From positions 1 through 33,953 of the forward strand of contig JACQJF010000049.1 in the NCBI GenBank assembly GCA_016198165.1: 33,953 nucleotides of DNA, in the 5' to 3' direction. The first letter of the stretch is position 1. Each line of letters opens with the position of its first letter. The notes under the pieces were generated by a model, which ran no database searches, had not been told where the DNA came from, and saw only the letters and a program-made list of their open reading frames with translations. Below are positions 21,152 to 29,483 of this stretch, piece by piece. A program made the position numbers and the translations under genes. The stretch comes from Candidatus Iainarchaeum sp. (lineage in GTDB: Archaea > Iainarchaeota > Iainarchaeia > Iainarchaeales > GW2011-AR10).

Positions 21152-22786
21152 TGGAACTTCTACAACGATTGTTTTTTCCTCTAAACCAAAGTTGCTCAGC
21201 GTGTCACTGTTTATTTCCCCTATGAAGCCTTCGCGCCCGTTTACAAGCACTTTTGCGCTTCTGCCTTTTTCAAGGAACGGCTCTTCTGCTTCAAGGGTTT
21301 TCAGTTCAAGGCCCATGGTTTTGCAGAAGGACTCAAGCATGGATTTTGCGCGCGTAAAATCAGCGTTTTTCTCGCAAACAACCATGCAAACAGTGTCGGT
21401 TTCGTTTACACCTGTTTCCTGTGTAGGGTCTATTGCAACTGTTTTCCCGACTTCAAATATCCTTTGTGGGAGGGGGTTGTGCTTGTTTTTGTTCAAAAAC
21501 TCCAATAACTCTGGAAATATTCTTTTCCTGAAAACACAGTAGTTTTGTGACATCGGGTTTTCAATTTCCACAAGCTCCTCGTTTTTGAGCCCAAGGGCGG
21601 CTGCTTGTTTTTCTTTTGAAGTCAGGTTATAAGTCAAAACTTCCTGCAGTCCCATACCAACGCATGCTTCGCGGCAGTTCTCCTTCAAAATTGTCTGGGG
21701 CAGGAGGTTTCCGCGCGTTAAGAGCCCGGTTTTTTGGGGTGTTATTTTGTCGTAGCCCATGGAAATCAGGATGTCTTCTATAGCATCTATGGGGTGAAGG
21801 ATGTCGTGCCTGTACCCTGGGTATGCCGCTTCTATTTTTTTGCCTTTTATTTTTGGCTCGTACCTTGCACTTGACAGGAGTCTCGAGATTTCTTTTGCAT
21901 TCATTTTTTTTCCACAGATTTGCTGGACATAATCAATGCCAAGCGAGATTTTTTTGTTTTCAAGCCTTGGCGTCACGATTGTTTTTTTCCCGTATCTTAT
22001 TTTCACCTGGTGGACCTGCGCCCCGCGCTCTTGGAATGCAAGGGCCATTACGAGGACCGCGGTGTCGACTATCTCTTGTTTGTTGCCGGTTGCTTCGAGG
22101 AATACGTTTTTCGTGCCGGTCATTATCCTCCCTGTTTTTTCAGAATTGATGATTGGCGGGAGTGAAAGGATTTCCCCTTTCGAGTCAATCCACAGGGGGT
22201 ACTTTTCCTGCCCGCGTAAAAGGTGCCCGAATTCTTTTCCTTTTGCGTGCTTTTCGAGTATTTCCTCAAGCGAGAGTTCTTCTGTAGAATCAAGTGCCCT
22301 GAATTTTTTTTCTCGCGGAGAAAATCCCTTATAGTGAATCGGGGGCGTGATTCTGTCAAACTCGTATACTCCGAGTGCGGCTTCTTTTCTCCTGCGGCCA
22401 AATGTTTGCGCGATTTTTTCCTGCAATTGTATTACCTGTTCCAAAAATTCCGGGGTTATTTTCGCGTTTTTGATTACAGCCGCGCTTGCGCATGTCCTTG
22501 CGCGTGTCGATTCATGGTCTACGATTACTTCAATAAGCGGTTTTGCGAATTTCTTTCTCGGAAGGCCTTTTTCCTTCCCAAGTCTTGCGCGAAGCTCGCG
22601 TGCGATTCCTTCAACGCTCCACAGGTCAGGTCGATTGGTCTCCTTCACGTCAAGGGTTATCCTGTCGCCTTCAGCCTTGTCCACCTCGCCCTTGACAAAA
22701 AGCAAGGCGTTTTCGAGTTCTATCTGGGAGAACTTTTTTCCCACGAGCCCTTCGAGGTCTTTTTTGCTGAACTGTATGGTCGGCAT
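21143..22786 (-). CDS. pheT: Phenylalanyl-tRNA synthetase beta subunit
   Basis: 547 residues, the size of the archaeal/eukaryotic-type beta subunit. The N-terminal part has TNRPDLWSVEGIARELRARL (B1/B5-like region), the middle HYKGFSPREKKF and GTKNVFLEATGN (B3/B4 editing region), and the C-terminal part the catalytically inactive class II-like core (VLTYNLTSKEKQ, RIFEVGKTV). It forms a heterotetramer with PheS and charges tRNA-Phe. Its ATG overlaps the stop of the preceding unknown gene (TAATG). The operon is pheS-unknown-pheT. Confidence 0.95.
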   Translation of the reverse strand: MPTIQFSKKDLEGLVGKKFSQIELENALLFVKGEVDKAEGDRITLDVKETNRPDLWSVEGIARELRARLGKEKGLPRKKFAKPLIEVIVDHESTRARTCASAAVIKNAKITPEFLEQVIQLQEKIAQTFGRRRKEAALGVYEFDRITPPIHYKGFSPREKKFRALDSTEELSLEEILEKHAKGKEFGHLLRGQEKYPLWIDSKGEILSLPPIINSEKTGRIMTGTKNVFLEATGNKQEIVDTAVLVMALAFQERGAQVHQVKIRYGKKTIVTPRLENKKISLGIDYVQQICGKKMNAKEISRLLSSARYEPKIKGKKIEAAYPGYRHDILHPIDAIEDILISMGYDKITPQKTGLLTRGNLLPQTILKENCREACVGMGLQEVLTYNLTSKEKQAAALGLKNEELVEIENPMSQNYCVFRKRIFPELLEFLNKNKHNPLPQRIFEVGKTVAIDPTQETGVNETDTVCMVVCEKNADFTRAKSMLESFCKTMGLELKTLEAEEPFLEKGRSAKVLVNGREGFIGEINSDTLSNFGLEEKTIVVEVPLE

Positions 22787-23283
22787 TATACTGGCCGCCT
22801 TGGTTTTTTTTTCTTCAATACTTCATTTGAAATTGTTCTTATTCTTCTTTTTCCGTTTCGTAACAACTGTATGTCTTTCCTTATTTTTTCTAAAGTATAT
22901 TTTTCTAGGAACACAAACAGTCCTTTAATTCTTTCATGATCACTCATAAAAGCCGTTATTAAATACCGTGTTTCCTCCTCATTTAATCCTTTTTGCGATG
23001 CAGTGAACTTTAGTCTATTTAATGTATCCTGCCTTCTTAATGCAAACCCGTGTATTTCTTCTGCTTGTCTCTTTCCGCCTTTTGCATCATTTATCCATCT
23101 CGTTAAACTTGTAGAACCATAGTCTAATCCATTGCGTATGATTGTATCTAACTGTTTTGCTTGTAGTGGGTCATTTGGATTAAAATTTTTAAACAAAAAA
23201 GTTGCGTCTGAAGGTGTTAACCAGTTATTTTTTACAGCCATTTTTAGCCAAGGATTGTCTATGTATGATTTTTGAACTGCCAT
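22786..23283 (-). CDS. Hypothetical protein inserted between pheS and pheT
   Basis: 165 residues from ATG 23283, which overlaps the pheS stop as TAATG; the same TAATG overlap joins its own stop to pheT. It reads AVQKSYIDNPWLKMAVKNNW at the start, has many helices, and ends basic (KRRIRTISNEVLKKKKPRR). The DNA is clearly AT-richer than pheS and pheT, with A/T-ending codons, which suggests later acquisition, yet both junctions are seamless. No domain recognised. It could be an unrelated passenger or a factor linked to PheRS. Confidence 0.65.
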   Translation of the reverse strand: MAVQKSYIDNPWLKMAVKNNWLTPSDATFLFKNFNPNDPLQAKQLDTIIRNGLDYGSTSLTRWINDAKGGKRQAEEIHGFALRRQDTLNRLKFTASQKGLNEEETRYLITAFMSDHERIKGLFVFLEKYTLEKIRKDIQLLRNGKRRIRTISNEVLKKKKPRRPV

Positions 23284-24716
23284 TAATCGGTCACCGTTTT
23301 TGTTTTCCGAAGCCACGCTAAATCGTCCGAGAATAGGTGGCGTATGTCGCTTATGCCAAGCTTGAACATTGCAAGGCGGTCAAGCCCCATGCCCCATGCA
23401 AGCACCGGGCCTTTGATGCCGAGGTTCTCGGTTATCTCCGGCCTGAAAATGCCTGCTCCGGCGAATTCTATCCAACCGAGTTTCGGGTGGCGCGCGCTAA
23501 GCTGGCAGCTCGGTTCCGTGAACGGGTAATAGTCGGGGATGAATTTCACGTCTGTAGCGCCTGCGATTTCCTGTGCAAAGTCTTTCAGTATGCCGAGGAG
23601 CTTTGGAAAATTCAATCCCTCGCCCACGATGAAGCCGTCAAGCTGGTTGAATTCAAGAAGGTGCGTCGCGTCCAATACATCGGGCCGAAAGCACCTGTTT
23701 ATGACAAAGAATTTTGCCGGTGGTTTCACGCCCTCGGTCATTTTGCGTGCGTCCGCGCTTGTCCCGTGCGCGTTTGGCATGAGCCTTGAGGCTATTTCTT
23801 CGCTCCACGCGTATCCCCATCCGCGTGAGAGTGTTTTTCCACCCGTTTCGTGTGCGGCTTTCACTGCGTTTACTTTTGCCTTGTCCGGCAGTTTTCCGTG
23901 GACTGGTTTTTTGAGTTTGTAAGTGTCTGTCCATGTGCGCGCAGGGTGGTTTTGGGGCTGGAACAATACGTCAAAATTGTAAAACTCCTGGGTAATAAGC
24001 CGTTCGGGCATTTCTTCAAAACCCATTTCAGAGAGCTTTCTTTTGATTGATTCCAAAAATTTTTGGTAGGGCTGTTTTTTTCCAGCAAAAATTTCCGGCA
24101 CGGGGTCAAAAATGTTGAAGTGGCGTTCCGAAACCGCGCCAAGCATTTGTTTTGCCTTTTCACCTTCAGGAGTCAGGCCTGCGCTTACCTGTGCAATTTC
24201 TTTTTGTTCCACGATGCCGCGCTTGACGAGTTCTTTTAATAGTTCTTGCTCGCTCTCTTCGAGTCCGCCGGTTCCTTTTTCGGGAATTTTTTCCACGAGT
24301 TTTTCTTCAGGCAGCGTGTCTGTCAGGAACTCCTCTCCGACGCTTGTCAGGCTGATTGCACCTCCTTCAATTGAGATGAGGTTAAGTTTTTTTAGTTTTC
24401 CAAGGCAAAAACTCAGTTCTTTTTCCCCGAGTTCTTTTTTCATTTCATCAATGGTTTTTTTTCCGTTTGAGAGAATATTCAGCATTTTCCGTTCGGCAAG
24501 CTCTCCTGCCTTGTTTGCCTGGAAAACTGTTGTTTTTTGTTCAAGCAGTTCCACGAGCCCTTTTTGGGAGAGCCATTGGAGTGCGCGCCTGACTGAGTCC
24601 ACATGCACCCCTGACTGGCGTGCAATGTCTTTGAAGGCTTTTTTTTGCAGGGTTATGGCGTTAAGCGTTCTTCGTTCAATGTCACTTAGCTGTAACACCG
24701 TTTTTTCAAGGTTCAA
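23283..24716 (-). CDS. pheS: Phenylalanyl-tRNA synthetase alpha subunit
   Basis: 477-residue catalytic subunit, class II. The N-terminal 150 residues contain winged-helix-type tRNA-binding repeats (LSDIERRTLNAITL, ARQSGVHVDSVRRALQW). The core shows FYNFDVLFQPQNHPAR (motif 1/2 region), FFVINRCFRPDVLDATH, and motif 3 as GMGLDRLAMFKLG. The length is typical of archaeal PheS. The start appears to be TTG 24716, since a GAGTG-T-run precedes it in the same style as other TTG starts in this window. It heads the pheS-unknown-pheT operon. Confidence 0.95.
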   Translation of the reverse strand: MNLEKTVLQLSDIERRTLNAITLQKKAFKDIARQSGVHVDSVRRALQWLSQKGLVELLEQKTTVFQANKAGELAERKMLNILSNGKKTIDEMKKELGEKELSFCLGKLKKLNLISIEGGAISLTSVGEEFLTDTLPEEKLVEKIPEKGTGGLEESEQELLKELVKRGIVEQKEIAQVSAGLTPEGEKAKQMLGAVSERHFNIFDPVPEIFAGKKQPYQKFLESIKRKLSEMGFEEMPERLITQEFYNFDVLFQPQNHPARTWTDTYKLKKPVHGKLPDKAKVNAVKAAHETGGKTLSRGWGYAWSEEIASRLMPNAHGTSADARKMTEGVKPPAKFFVINRCFRPDVLDATHLLEFNQLDGFIVGEGLNFPKLLGILKDFAQEIAGATDVKFIPDYYPFTEPSCQLSARHPKLGWIEFAGAGIFRPEITENLGIKGPVLAWGMGLDRLAMFKLGISDIRHLFSDDLAWLRKTKTVTD

Positions 24717-24786
24717 GCAAAAAACACTCTTTTTTTTGGCTTCTTTTGCAGGTTATTTATTATTTTGTTTTGTTAAAACATTTATT

Positions 24787-25206
24787 ATGACTTATTATTT
24801 GATTGACGCGGCTGTTTTGCTCAACGACGAGCAGTTTGCATTCATGCCTGGCAAAAAGTACGTTACAACGTCCCTTGTGGCCATGGAGATAAGGGACTTT
24901 CGCAGCCGCGCCCTTTTGGACAATGCCCTAAAGAACAATTTTTTGCGCATAATCGACCCGAGTTCTGAAGCCCTGCATAAGATAACTGATTTGGCTGCAA
25001 ACATCGGTTTTAGGCTTTCAAAAGCGGATTTTTCCCTTCTTGCCCTTGCCCTCGACTTCAAATCCAAGAGAAAGCGTGTCAGGGTCGTCACGGATGATTT
25101 CAGTGTCCAAAACCTGCTTTTAAGGCTCAGGATTTCTTTTGACTCTGTTATCCAGGGCCGCATAAAAGAATTCCGGGTTTTGAGGAAAAAAAGCTTAGGC
25201 TTCTAG
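24787..25206 (+). CDS. Nob1-like PIN-domain protein lacking the zinc ribbon
   Basis: 139 residues from ATG 24787; the frame extends much further upstream, but that part is antisense to pheS. It opens YYLIDAAVLLND (catalytic Asp), has SLVAMEIRDF, LSKADFSLLALALDF and VVTDDFSVQNLLLRL, which closely follow the archaeal Nob1 (COG1439) pattern (TDDYS-x-QN). Nob1 cleaves the 3' end of 16S rRNA precursor. The C-terminal zinc ribbon normally present is missing and the protein has no cysteine. The gene overlaps the 3' end of the opposite-strand gene by 12 nt. It may be a minimal Nob1 or a paralogue. Confidence 0.75.
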   Translation: MTYYLIDAAVLLNDEQFAFMPGKKYVTTSLVAMEIRDFRSRALLDNALKNNFLRIIDPSSEALHKITDLAANIGFRLSKADFSLLALALDFKSKRKRVRVVTDDFSVQNLLLRLRISFDSVIQGRIKEFRVLRKKSLGF

Positions 25207-25992
25207 GTCTATTTCTTCTTCCGGCCGTGAATGCTCCAATTCCGAGTGCTTCACGACATAGTTCTCTATTTTTTCCGTGACTGCCTTTCTTTTAGCGTAA
25301 ATAACCGTTGCCACCACCACGGCAATAACCAATAGAATGAAGTTTGGCGTGCTTGAGGCAAATTCCCGCAGTGCCTCAAGTATGTTGAAAGTCGAGGAAA
25401 GCGGTTTTTGCACCGAGTACTCAAGCTTAAACGAGCTTGTCCTGATTCCGCTTAGGAAAATGTCGTTGTTTTCCACTCTTATGCCTGCTGTGGGTTCGAG
25501 TGAAATTATTTCCGCGTTTTTCGGGATGCTGATTTTAACTGAAGTGTTTTCAGGTATGAATATGAGCCCCTCGACTTCAAATGCAAGCAGGTTTTTTGCC
25601 GGCACTGACCAGATTGTCTGCCTTGGTTCTTCTTTGGTTATCTGTGCAAACCTGTTTGCAAGGATATAGTTCAGGAAAAGCGTGCGCGTTTCCTCTTCGT
25701 ATGCAACAGAGGATTTTTCAATAATGTTCTGCACTACCTGCCCGATGCGCGGGTAAAAAAAATTGTAGTCTGACTGCCATGCAAGCAGGCTTGAGGAATT
25801 CCGCGTCGCGTTTTCCTTGAATTCAAGGACTTCCCGTGTAGTGCCAAAGTCAAGGGTGTATTTTTCGACCACGCTTGCAAACCCGGCCTCGTCAACTTCT
25901 ATTTCCACAAGATGGGTGCTCACTTCCAGTGAGTGCACAAACAGCGGCATTAAAAAAAACGCGATTGCAACTGCTGCAAGCAGGTTTTTCAT
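25195..25992 (-). CDS. Surface-anchored protein with signal peptide and C-terminal TM helix
   Basis: 265 residues from ATG 25992, where KNLLAAVAIAFFLMPLFVHS is a typical signal peptide; the longer frame would put 14 residues in front of it. The exported part is beta-rich (STHLVEIEVDEAGFASVVEKY, SVKISIPKNAEIISLEP) with several N-glycosylation-like NxS/T sites. A helix at about residues 218-238 (NFILLVIAVVVATVIYAKRK) anchors it, leaving an acidic cytoplasmic tail. Archaeal surface proteins of this layout are common. Function unknown. Confidence 0.7.
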   Translation of the reverse strand: MKNLLAAVAIAFFLMPLFVHSLEVSTHLVEIEVDEAGFASVVEKYTLDFGTTREVLEFKENATRNSSSLLAWQSDYNFFYPRIGQVVQNIIEKSSVAYEEETRTLFLNYILANRFAQITKEEPRQTIWSVPAKNLLAFEVEGLIFIPENTSVKISIPKNAEIISLEPTAGIRVENNDIFLSGIRTSSFKLEYSVQKPLSSTFNILEALREFASSTPNFILLVIAVVVATVIYAKRKAVTEKIENYVVKHSELEHSRPEEEIDLEA

Positions 25993-26032
25993 GCAAATAC
26001 TAAGTGTGTTTTTGGTTAAAATCCTTTCCCCC

Positions 26033-26064
26033 AAACGGTTTGCGTCCGCAACAAACCGGCAAAA
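26033..26064 (+). repeat. 30-nt hairpin repeat (partner at 3033)
   Basis: AAACGGTTTGCGTCCGCAAC followed by AAACCGGCAAAA is nearly identical to the minus strand at 3033-3062. GGTTTG and CAAACC form a stem around CGTCCGCAA. Two copies 23 kb apart suggest a dispersed element. Confidence 0.6.
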
Positions 26065-26245
26065 AAAACAATTACGGCCATTTGTTCCCTTGCTTGTTTA
26101 TTGTATGTTTCAATTGGCAAAGTTTTGGTGGACCCTGCAAAGGGTTCAGATTGAGTGAACTCGCGCAAGATGTTCGGGTAAACCTTTATATTCCGCAAAA
26201 ACTTTACTTTACTAGGCTCACTTACATGCAAGAACTGGTTGTTTC

Positions 26246-26929
26246 ATGAGGATAGAGTATTTCGGTCACTGTTTTTTCCGCGTTAGTTTCGGGAAAACCA
26301 GTGTTTTGTTTGACCCTTTCATAAACACCGACCTGCCGGGGACACGCATGAAGAGGCTTGTCGGGTGTGCAGTGAAAGAGCGCGATGTCGGTAAGAGCGA
26401 TGTGGCGGTCATTTCAAGTGATGACTTTGACCACTTTGATTCAAAGGCCCTGCGTTTTTTTGCGGACAGGGATAACTGCATCATAATAGCCCATGACTCT
26501 GCACTTGACAAGCTTGAGGTTTCCCCGCACCTGAAAAAACCGGTGAGGGTGAATGATTCTTTTTCCATGCGCGGGATAGACTTCCGGGTCCTGCCTGCGC
26601 ATTGTCCCGGGTGTTTTTACCCGCTGAGTTTTATTGCAAGCAAGGATGGTGAAAGCGTTTTTTTCCCCGGGAAGACTGCCCTGATGGATAATTTCAGCGA
26701 GGTCCGTGCGAATGTCGCGATTCTCCCGATTGGGGGTGGCATGGGTATGGACGTGGTTGATGCGGTGAGGGCCGTGAAAACAATCAAGCCTGATTATGTC
26801 ATTCCGATGCATTACAACACTTTTGACTCCATTAAGGCAAACCCGCTTGACTTTAAGGCGCGCATAGAGAAAAGCATCCTGAAGACAAAGCCGGTCATCC
26901 TGAAGGAAGGCAGTTCATTCAGGATTTAG
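26246..26929 (+). CDS. Metallo-beta-lactamase-fold protein (COG2220-like) with altered metal site
   Basis: 227 residues. IEYFGHCFFRVSFGKTSVLF-DPF opens the UPF0173-type MBL fold, and PMHYNTF near residue 190 is the family's last metal-site motif. The first motif should be H-x-H-x-D-H, but here it reads S-D-D-F-D-H (about residues 57-62), so two histidines are lost. The GD(T/S) motif is GKT. AHCPG and MHYN remain. It is therefore either a divergent hydrolase with a different metal arrangement or a non-catalytic member. A TATA-like CCTTTATATT lies at about 26181. Confidence 0.75.
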   Translation: MRIEYFGHCFFRVSFGKTSVLFDPFINTDLPGTRMKRLVGCAVKERDVGKSDVAVISSDDFDHFDSKALRFFADRDNCIIIAHDSALDKLEVSPHLKKPVRVNDSFSMRGIDFRVLPAHCPGCFYPLSFIASKDGESVFFPGKTALMDNFSEVRANVAILPIGGGMGMDVVDAVRAVKTIKPDYVIPMHYNTFDSIKANPLDFKARIEKSILKTKPVILKEGSSFRI

Positions 26930-26939
26930 TGCGTGCGAT

Positions 26940-27656
26940 TCACTGTATCTGTGGCAAAGTTTTTTCCGCTGCCGGGAGGTCCTGCATGTCCCCAAGGTGG
27001 ATGTAGGGGCCGATGTGTTTTTTCGGCACTACTATCCCGCCTGCCTGGATGAGTTTTTTTATCGAGTCGACGAGTTCAAACTCGTTTCTTTCACTCAGGG
27101 CGGTTTCGCGGATTGCACTGAAAATGAGTTTGTCAAACCGGTATATCCCCATTGAAACGCTTTTGCTTGGCTCCTGTCCAGGCGACGGCTTTTCTATGAT
27201 GTCAGCCACTTTGCCATTCTGTATTTTGAGGCACCCGTACCTCCACGTGTCTTCAACTTCCTGTGTAAGTATAATGCCGTCGGTAATGTCGAATTCGTCC
27301 GTCTGGCTGAGCTCTTTCAGGGTTTCAGTGCTTACAATGACGTCCCCGTTGAGTGCAACGAATTTCCCGTCGACGAAGTCTTCCACGAGGCTCAAGGCAT
27401 GCGCGGTTCCGAGTTGTTTTTCCTGGACGAAATAATTGAGTTTCATTTTCCGGAATTTTTCGCCAAAATGTTTTTCAATGGCTTCTTTTTTGTATCCGAC
27501 AACCAGGTGTGTTTCCTCAAAACCGGCTTTTTCGAGCTTTGAAAGCAGGTGTTCAAGGAATGGTTTTCCGGCAACCCGTATCATTACCTTTGGCACGCTG
27601 TCAGTCAGTGGCCGAAACCGGACTCCCTTTCCTGCGGCCATGACCACTGCAATCAT
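26940..27656 (-). CDS. Sugar-1-phosphate nucleotidyltransferase
   Basis: 238 residues from ATG 27656 (a TTG lies two codons upstream). It begins IAVVMAAGKGVRFRPLTDSVPKVM, the pyrophosphorylase signature G-x-G-x-R-x(n)-PK that binds the nucleotide. FVALNGDVIVS is the conserved GD motif for metal binding, and IYRFDKL and NEFELVDSI follow. It makes NDP-sugars from sugar-1-phosphate and NTP for surface glycans, related to GlmU/RmlA. The C-terminal acyltransferase of bifunctional GlmU is absent. It is a single-domain form. Confidence 0.9.
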   Translation of the reverse strand: MIAVVMAAGKGVRFRPLTDSVPKVMIRVAGKPFLEHLLSKLEKAGFEETHLVVGYKKEAIEKHFGEKFRKMKLNYFVQEKQLGTAHALSLVEDFVDGKFVALNGDVIVSTETLKELSQTDEFDITDGIILTQEVEDTWRYGCLKIQNGKVADIIEKPSPGQEPSKSVSMGIYRFDKLIFSAIRETALSERNEFELVDSIKKLIQAGGIVVPKKHIGPYIHLGDMQDLPAAEKTLPQIQ

Positions 27657-27706
27657 TTGCAATCAAGAAAAATTAGTGCCTGGTTGAATATTAAGCTTGT
27701 GTTGAG

Positions 27707-27746
27707 TCCGTGCGTGGAACCCCCTGGTCAGGGTTCATTAGTCCAT
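27707..27746 (-). repeat. Dispersed hairpin element, degenerate copy 5
   Basis: CCGTGCGTG, then the stem GAACCC/GGGTTC (27717-27722, 27731-27736), then CATTAGTCCA recalls the ACCGCGTGCATG-stem-CAGTAGGACA order of copies 2 and 4. Similarity is partial. It lies between radC and the nucleotidyltransferase gene and may also act as a terminator for radC, since it overlaps the last codons. Confidence 0.35.
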
Positions 27747-28421
27747 GGCGTGGCTTTCAACAAAACTATAGTACCTGTTTTTGGCGAGGATGACGTGGTC
27801 AACCAGGGTAATTTCAAGTTTTTCAAGTAGTTTTTTCAGTTCCGCAGTTGTTTTTTTGTCTTCGTCTGTGGGGGCGACGTTTTGCGAGGGGTGGTTGTGG
27901 CAGATGATTATGCCGGCTGCGCCGTGCTTTAACGCTTCCTGGACCAAAGAACGGGGGTTGATTGTGGTGCTGTCGAATCTTCCTTTTGAAACTGATTCTG
28001 AAATAATCTGGTTTTTTTTGTCAAGGAAAACCACTGCAGTGCTTTCTTCTTTTGCTTCCGAGAGTTCGCCTTCGAAGAAATCAAAAACGTCTTTTGCGCA
28101 AAAAACCCGTTTTTTTTGCCGGATTTTCTGTTTTTTCATGCGCTTGTGGATTTCAAAGCAGGCTTTCAGCCTTGTTGCCTTTGCGGCTCCAATGCCGTTT
28201 ATTTTCATGAGCTCGCTTAAATTTGCATCTGAAAGCCCTGCAAAGCTTTCGTATTTTTTTAAAAGAGTGCGTGCAAGGTCAACGGCGGAGACGTTTTGGC
28301 TCCCGTTTCCAAGAAGAAGGGCCACGAGTTCAGAGTCAGTCAGGGCTTTTTCGCTTTGGAAAATCATTCGTTCCCTAGGCCTCTCGCTTTCAGGCCAGCC
28401 GGGAATGCCGTGTTTGCCCAT
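27738..28421 (-). CDS. radC: RadC-like JAB-domain protein
   Basis: 227 residues. The N-terminal helix-hairpin-helix region has ALTDSELVALLLGNGSQNVS and INGIGAAKATRL. The C-terminal JAB/MPN part has VFLDKKNQII and the motif HNHPS (His 175, His 177) with Asp 188 in the expected H-x-HPS-x8-D position. All zinc ligands appear intact. RadC is widespread in bacteria and scattered in archaea; its role in DNA repair is not settled. The full-length, normal architecture suggests a functional gene, possibly acquired from bacteria. It ends on the minus strand near a hairpin. Confidence 0.93.
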   Translation of the reverse strand: MGKHGIPGWPESERPRERMIFQSEKALTDSELVALLLGNGSQNVSAVDLARTLLKKYESFAGLSDANLSELMKINGIGAAKATRLKACFEIHKRMKKQKIRQKKRVFCAKDVFDFFEGELSEAKEESTAVVFLDKKNQIISESVSKGRFDSTTINPRSLVQEALKHGAAGIIICHNHPSQNVAPTDEDKKTTAELKKLLEKLEITLVDHVILAKNRYYSFVESHAMD

Positions 28422-28486
28422 GCATTCAATTTGTTTCTTTGTTCTACAAAAAAAGCTTTTCGGAACCGGGTTTCCGCTGCGCTTTG

Positions 28487-28738
28487 TTAAATTGATTTCT
28501 TTAGGTATTCTTTGCCTTTTTTTGTAATTGAGTAAACCCGGTAATTGTGCCTTTTTGGCGTTTTGCAGTCGACAAACCCGTGGTCTTTGAGGTCAAGCAG
28601 GACTTGGCTTATTGTTGAGCGGTGGTTGTCAAGTTTCTTTGCAAGCTCTGTTGGCGTCAGAGCGTTTGTTTCAAGTGCCTTTAGGACGTGTTTCCTGTTT
28701 TTGCTGCTTTTCAGGTAAACCAGTTCATACCAGTCCAT
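28487..28738 (-). CDS. Winged-helix transcriptional regulator
   Basis: 83 residues from ATG 28738. The longer frame upstream crosses the divergent promoter and is rejected. KHVLKALETNALTPTELAKK gives an HTH, then STISQVLLDLKDHGFVDCKT is the recognition helix, and YRVYSITKKGKEYLKK the wing. The layout matches ArsR/MarR-like archaeal regulators. It is divergent from the KaiC-like operon, sharing the 140-nt intergenic region, so it probably controls that operon. Confidence 0.85.
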   Translation of the reverse strand: MDWYELVYLKSSKNRKHVLKALETNALTPTELAKKLDNHRSTISQVLLDLKDHGFVDCKTPKRHNYRVYSITKKGKEYLKKSI

Positions 28739-28791
28739 GCTATTGAAAGTGAATTGGCCGTTCAAATAGATTGGTAGAATAAACGTAGAGA

Positions 28792-28801
28792 GTTTATAAA
28801 C
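28792..28801. promoter_or_regulatory. Shared divergent promoter element
   Basis: GTTTATAAAC is a perfect 10-bp palindrome with a TATA core lying between the divergent regulator and KaiC-like genes. It could be the TATA box for either side or the regulator's binding site. A second TATA-like GCATATACTT follows at 28811. Confidence 0.45.
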
Positions 28802-28877
28802 ATAATGTAGGCATATACTTTTGTTTTTTTGAATAAAATTTCCGCAAAATTTTTTCGTCAAAAATGGGGTTTGGGTA

Positions 28878-29483
28878 ATGGCTCGTGTCAGGACTGGAAT
28901 ACCTGGTTTGGATGGCCTCATCGGGGGCGGTTTTGAAAAAGGCTCCATTGTGGAGGTTGCGGGCAGTGAGGGGGCACTCAAGTCTACTTTTGGCCTCCAG
29001 TTTGCCATTGAAGGGGTTAAAAGGAATGAAAAAGTTGTTTATGTCTCCCTTGAAGAGCAAAAAGAGAGTTTTGAAAGCACTGCCAGGGTTTTTGGCTGGG
29101 AAAAAAATTTTTCAAGAATCGATTTTCGCCATATTGACGTAAAGCAGGTGATTGCAAGCCTTGGGGTTTCATACAATGCTGATGGCCCGGAACATCTTGC
29201 AAAAAAACTGCTTCAGACTTTTGATGGCGGCATTGACAGGCTTGTCCTGGATTCTGCCACCACGCTTGCGCTTTATTCTTCAAGAACTTCCGTAAAGCTG
29301 ACGGGGAGCAAAAAATGGGGTTTTGTAAAGCCAAGCTGCGGGGACATCAGGGTAATGCTTTATTACCTGTCAAGCGAACTCAGGGAGTCAGGCAGCACCG
29401 TTGTTTTTCTGGCTGAAAGCGGGAAAGGCGAGCTCTATGTTGCCGAAGAGGTGCTGAAGTATGTTTGTGACGCAAAAATCTAG
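28878..29483 (+). CDS. KaiC-like RecA-superfamily ATPase, ended by an in-frame amber codon
   Basis: 201 residues before TAG at 29481-29483. RTGIPGLDGLIGGGFEKGS is the KaiC-family opening. The Walker A position reads GSEGALKST (residues 29-37), with Leu instead of the usual Gly before the Lys. VVYVSLEEQKES holds the catalytic Glu pair and RLVLDSATTLAL is Walker B. The protein stops where other family members still have a final beta-hairpin, and that missing part is encoded in the same frame after the TAG (29484-29624). It heads an operon with a V4R gene and an unknown gene. It may be a nonsense mutant, a readthrough product, or a sequence error. Confidence 0.85.
   Translation: MARVRTGIPGLDGLIGGGFEKGSIVEVAGSEGALKSTFGLQFAIEGVKRNEKVVYVSLEEQKESFESTARVFGWEKNFSRIDFRHIDVKQVIASLGVSYNADGPEHLAKKLLQTFDGGIDRLVLDSATTLALYSSRTSVKLTGSKKWGFVKPSCGDIRVMLYYLSSELRESGSTVVFLAESGKGELYVAEEVLKYVCDAKI

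Noticed and set aside
24112-24786. N-terminal 225 residues of the long frame leading into the Nob1-like gene.
   Set aside because: This part is antisense to pheS and serine-rich; the PIN domain starts cleanly at ATG 24787.
27781-28527. A 248-residue plus-strand ORF across radC.
   Set aside because: It is antisense to a clear RadC with intact motifs and is a shadow frame.
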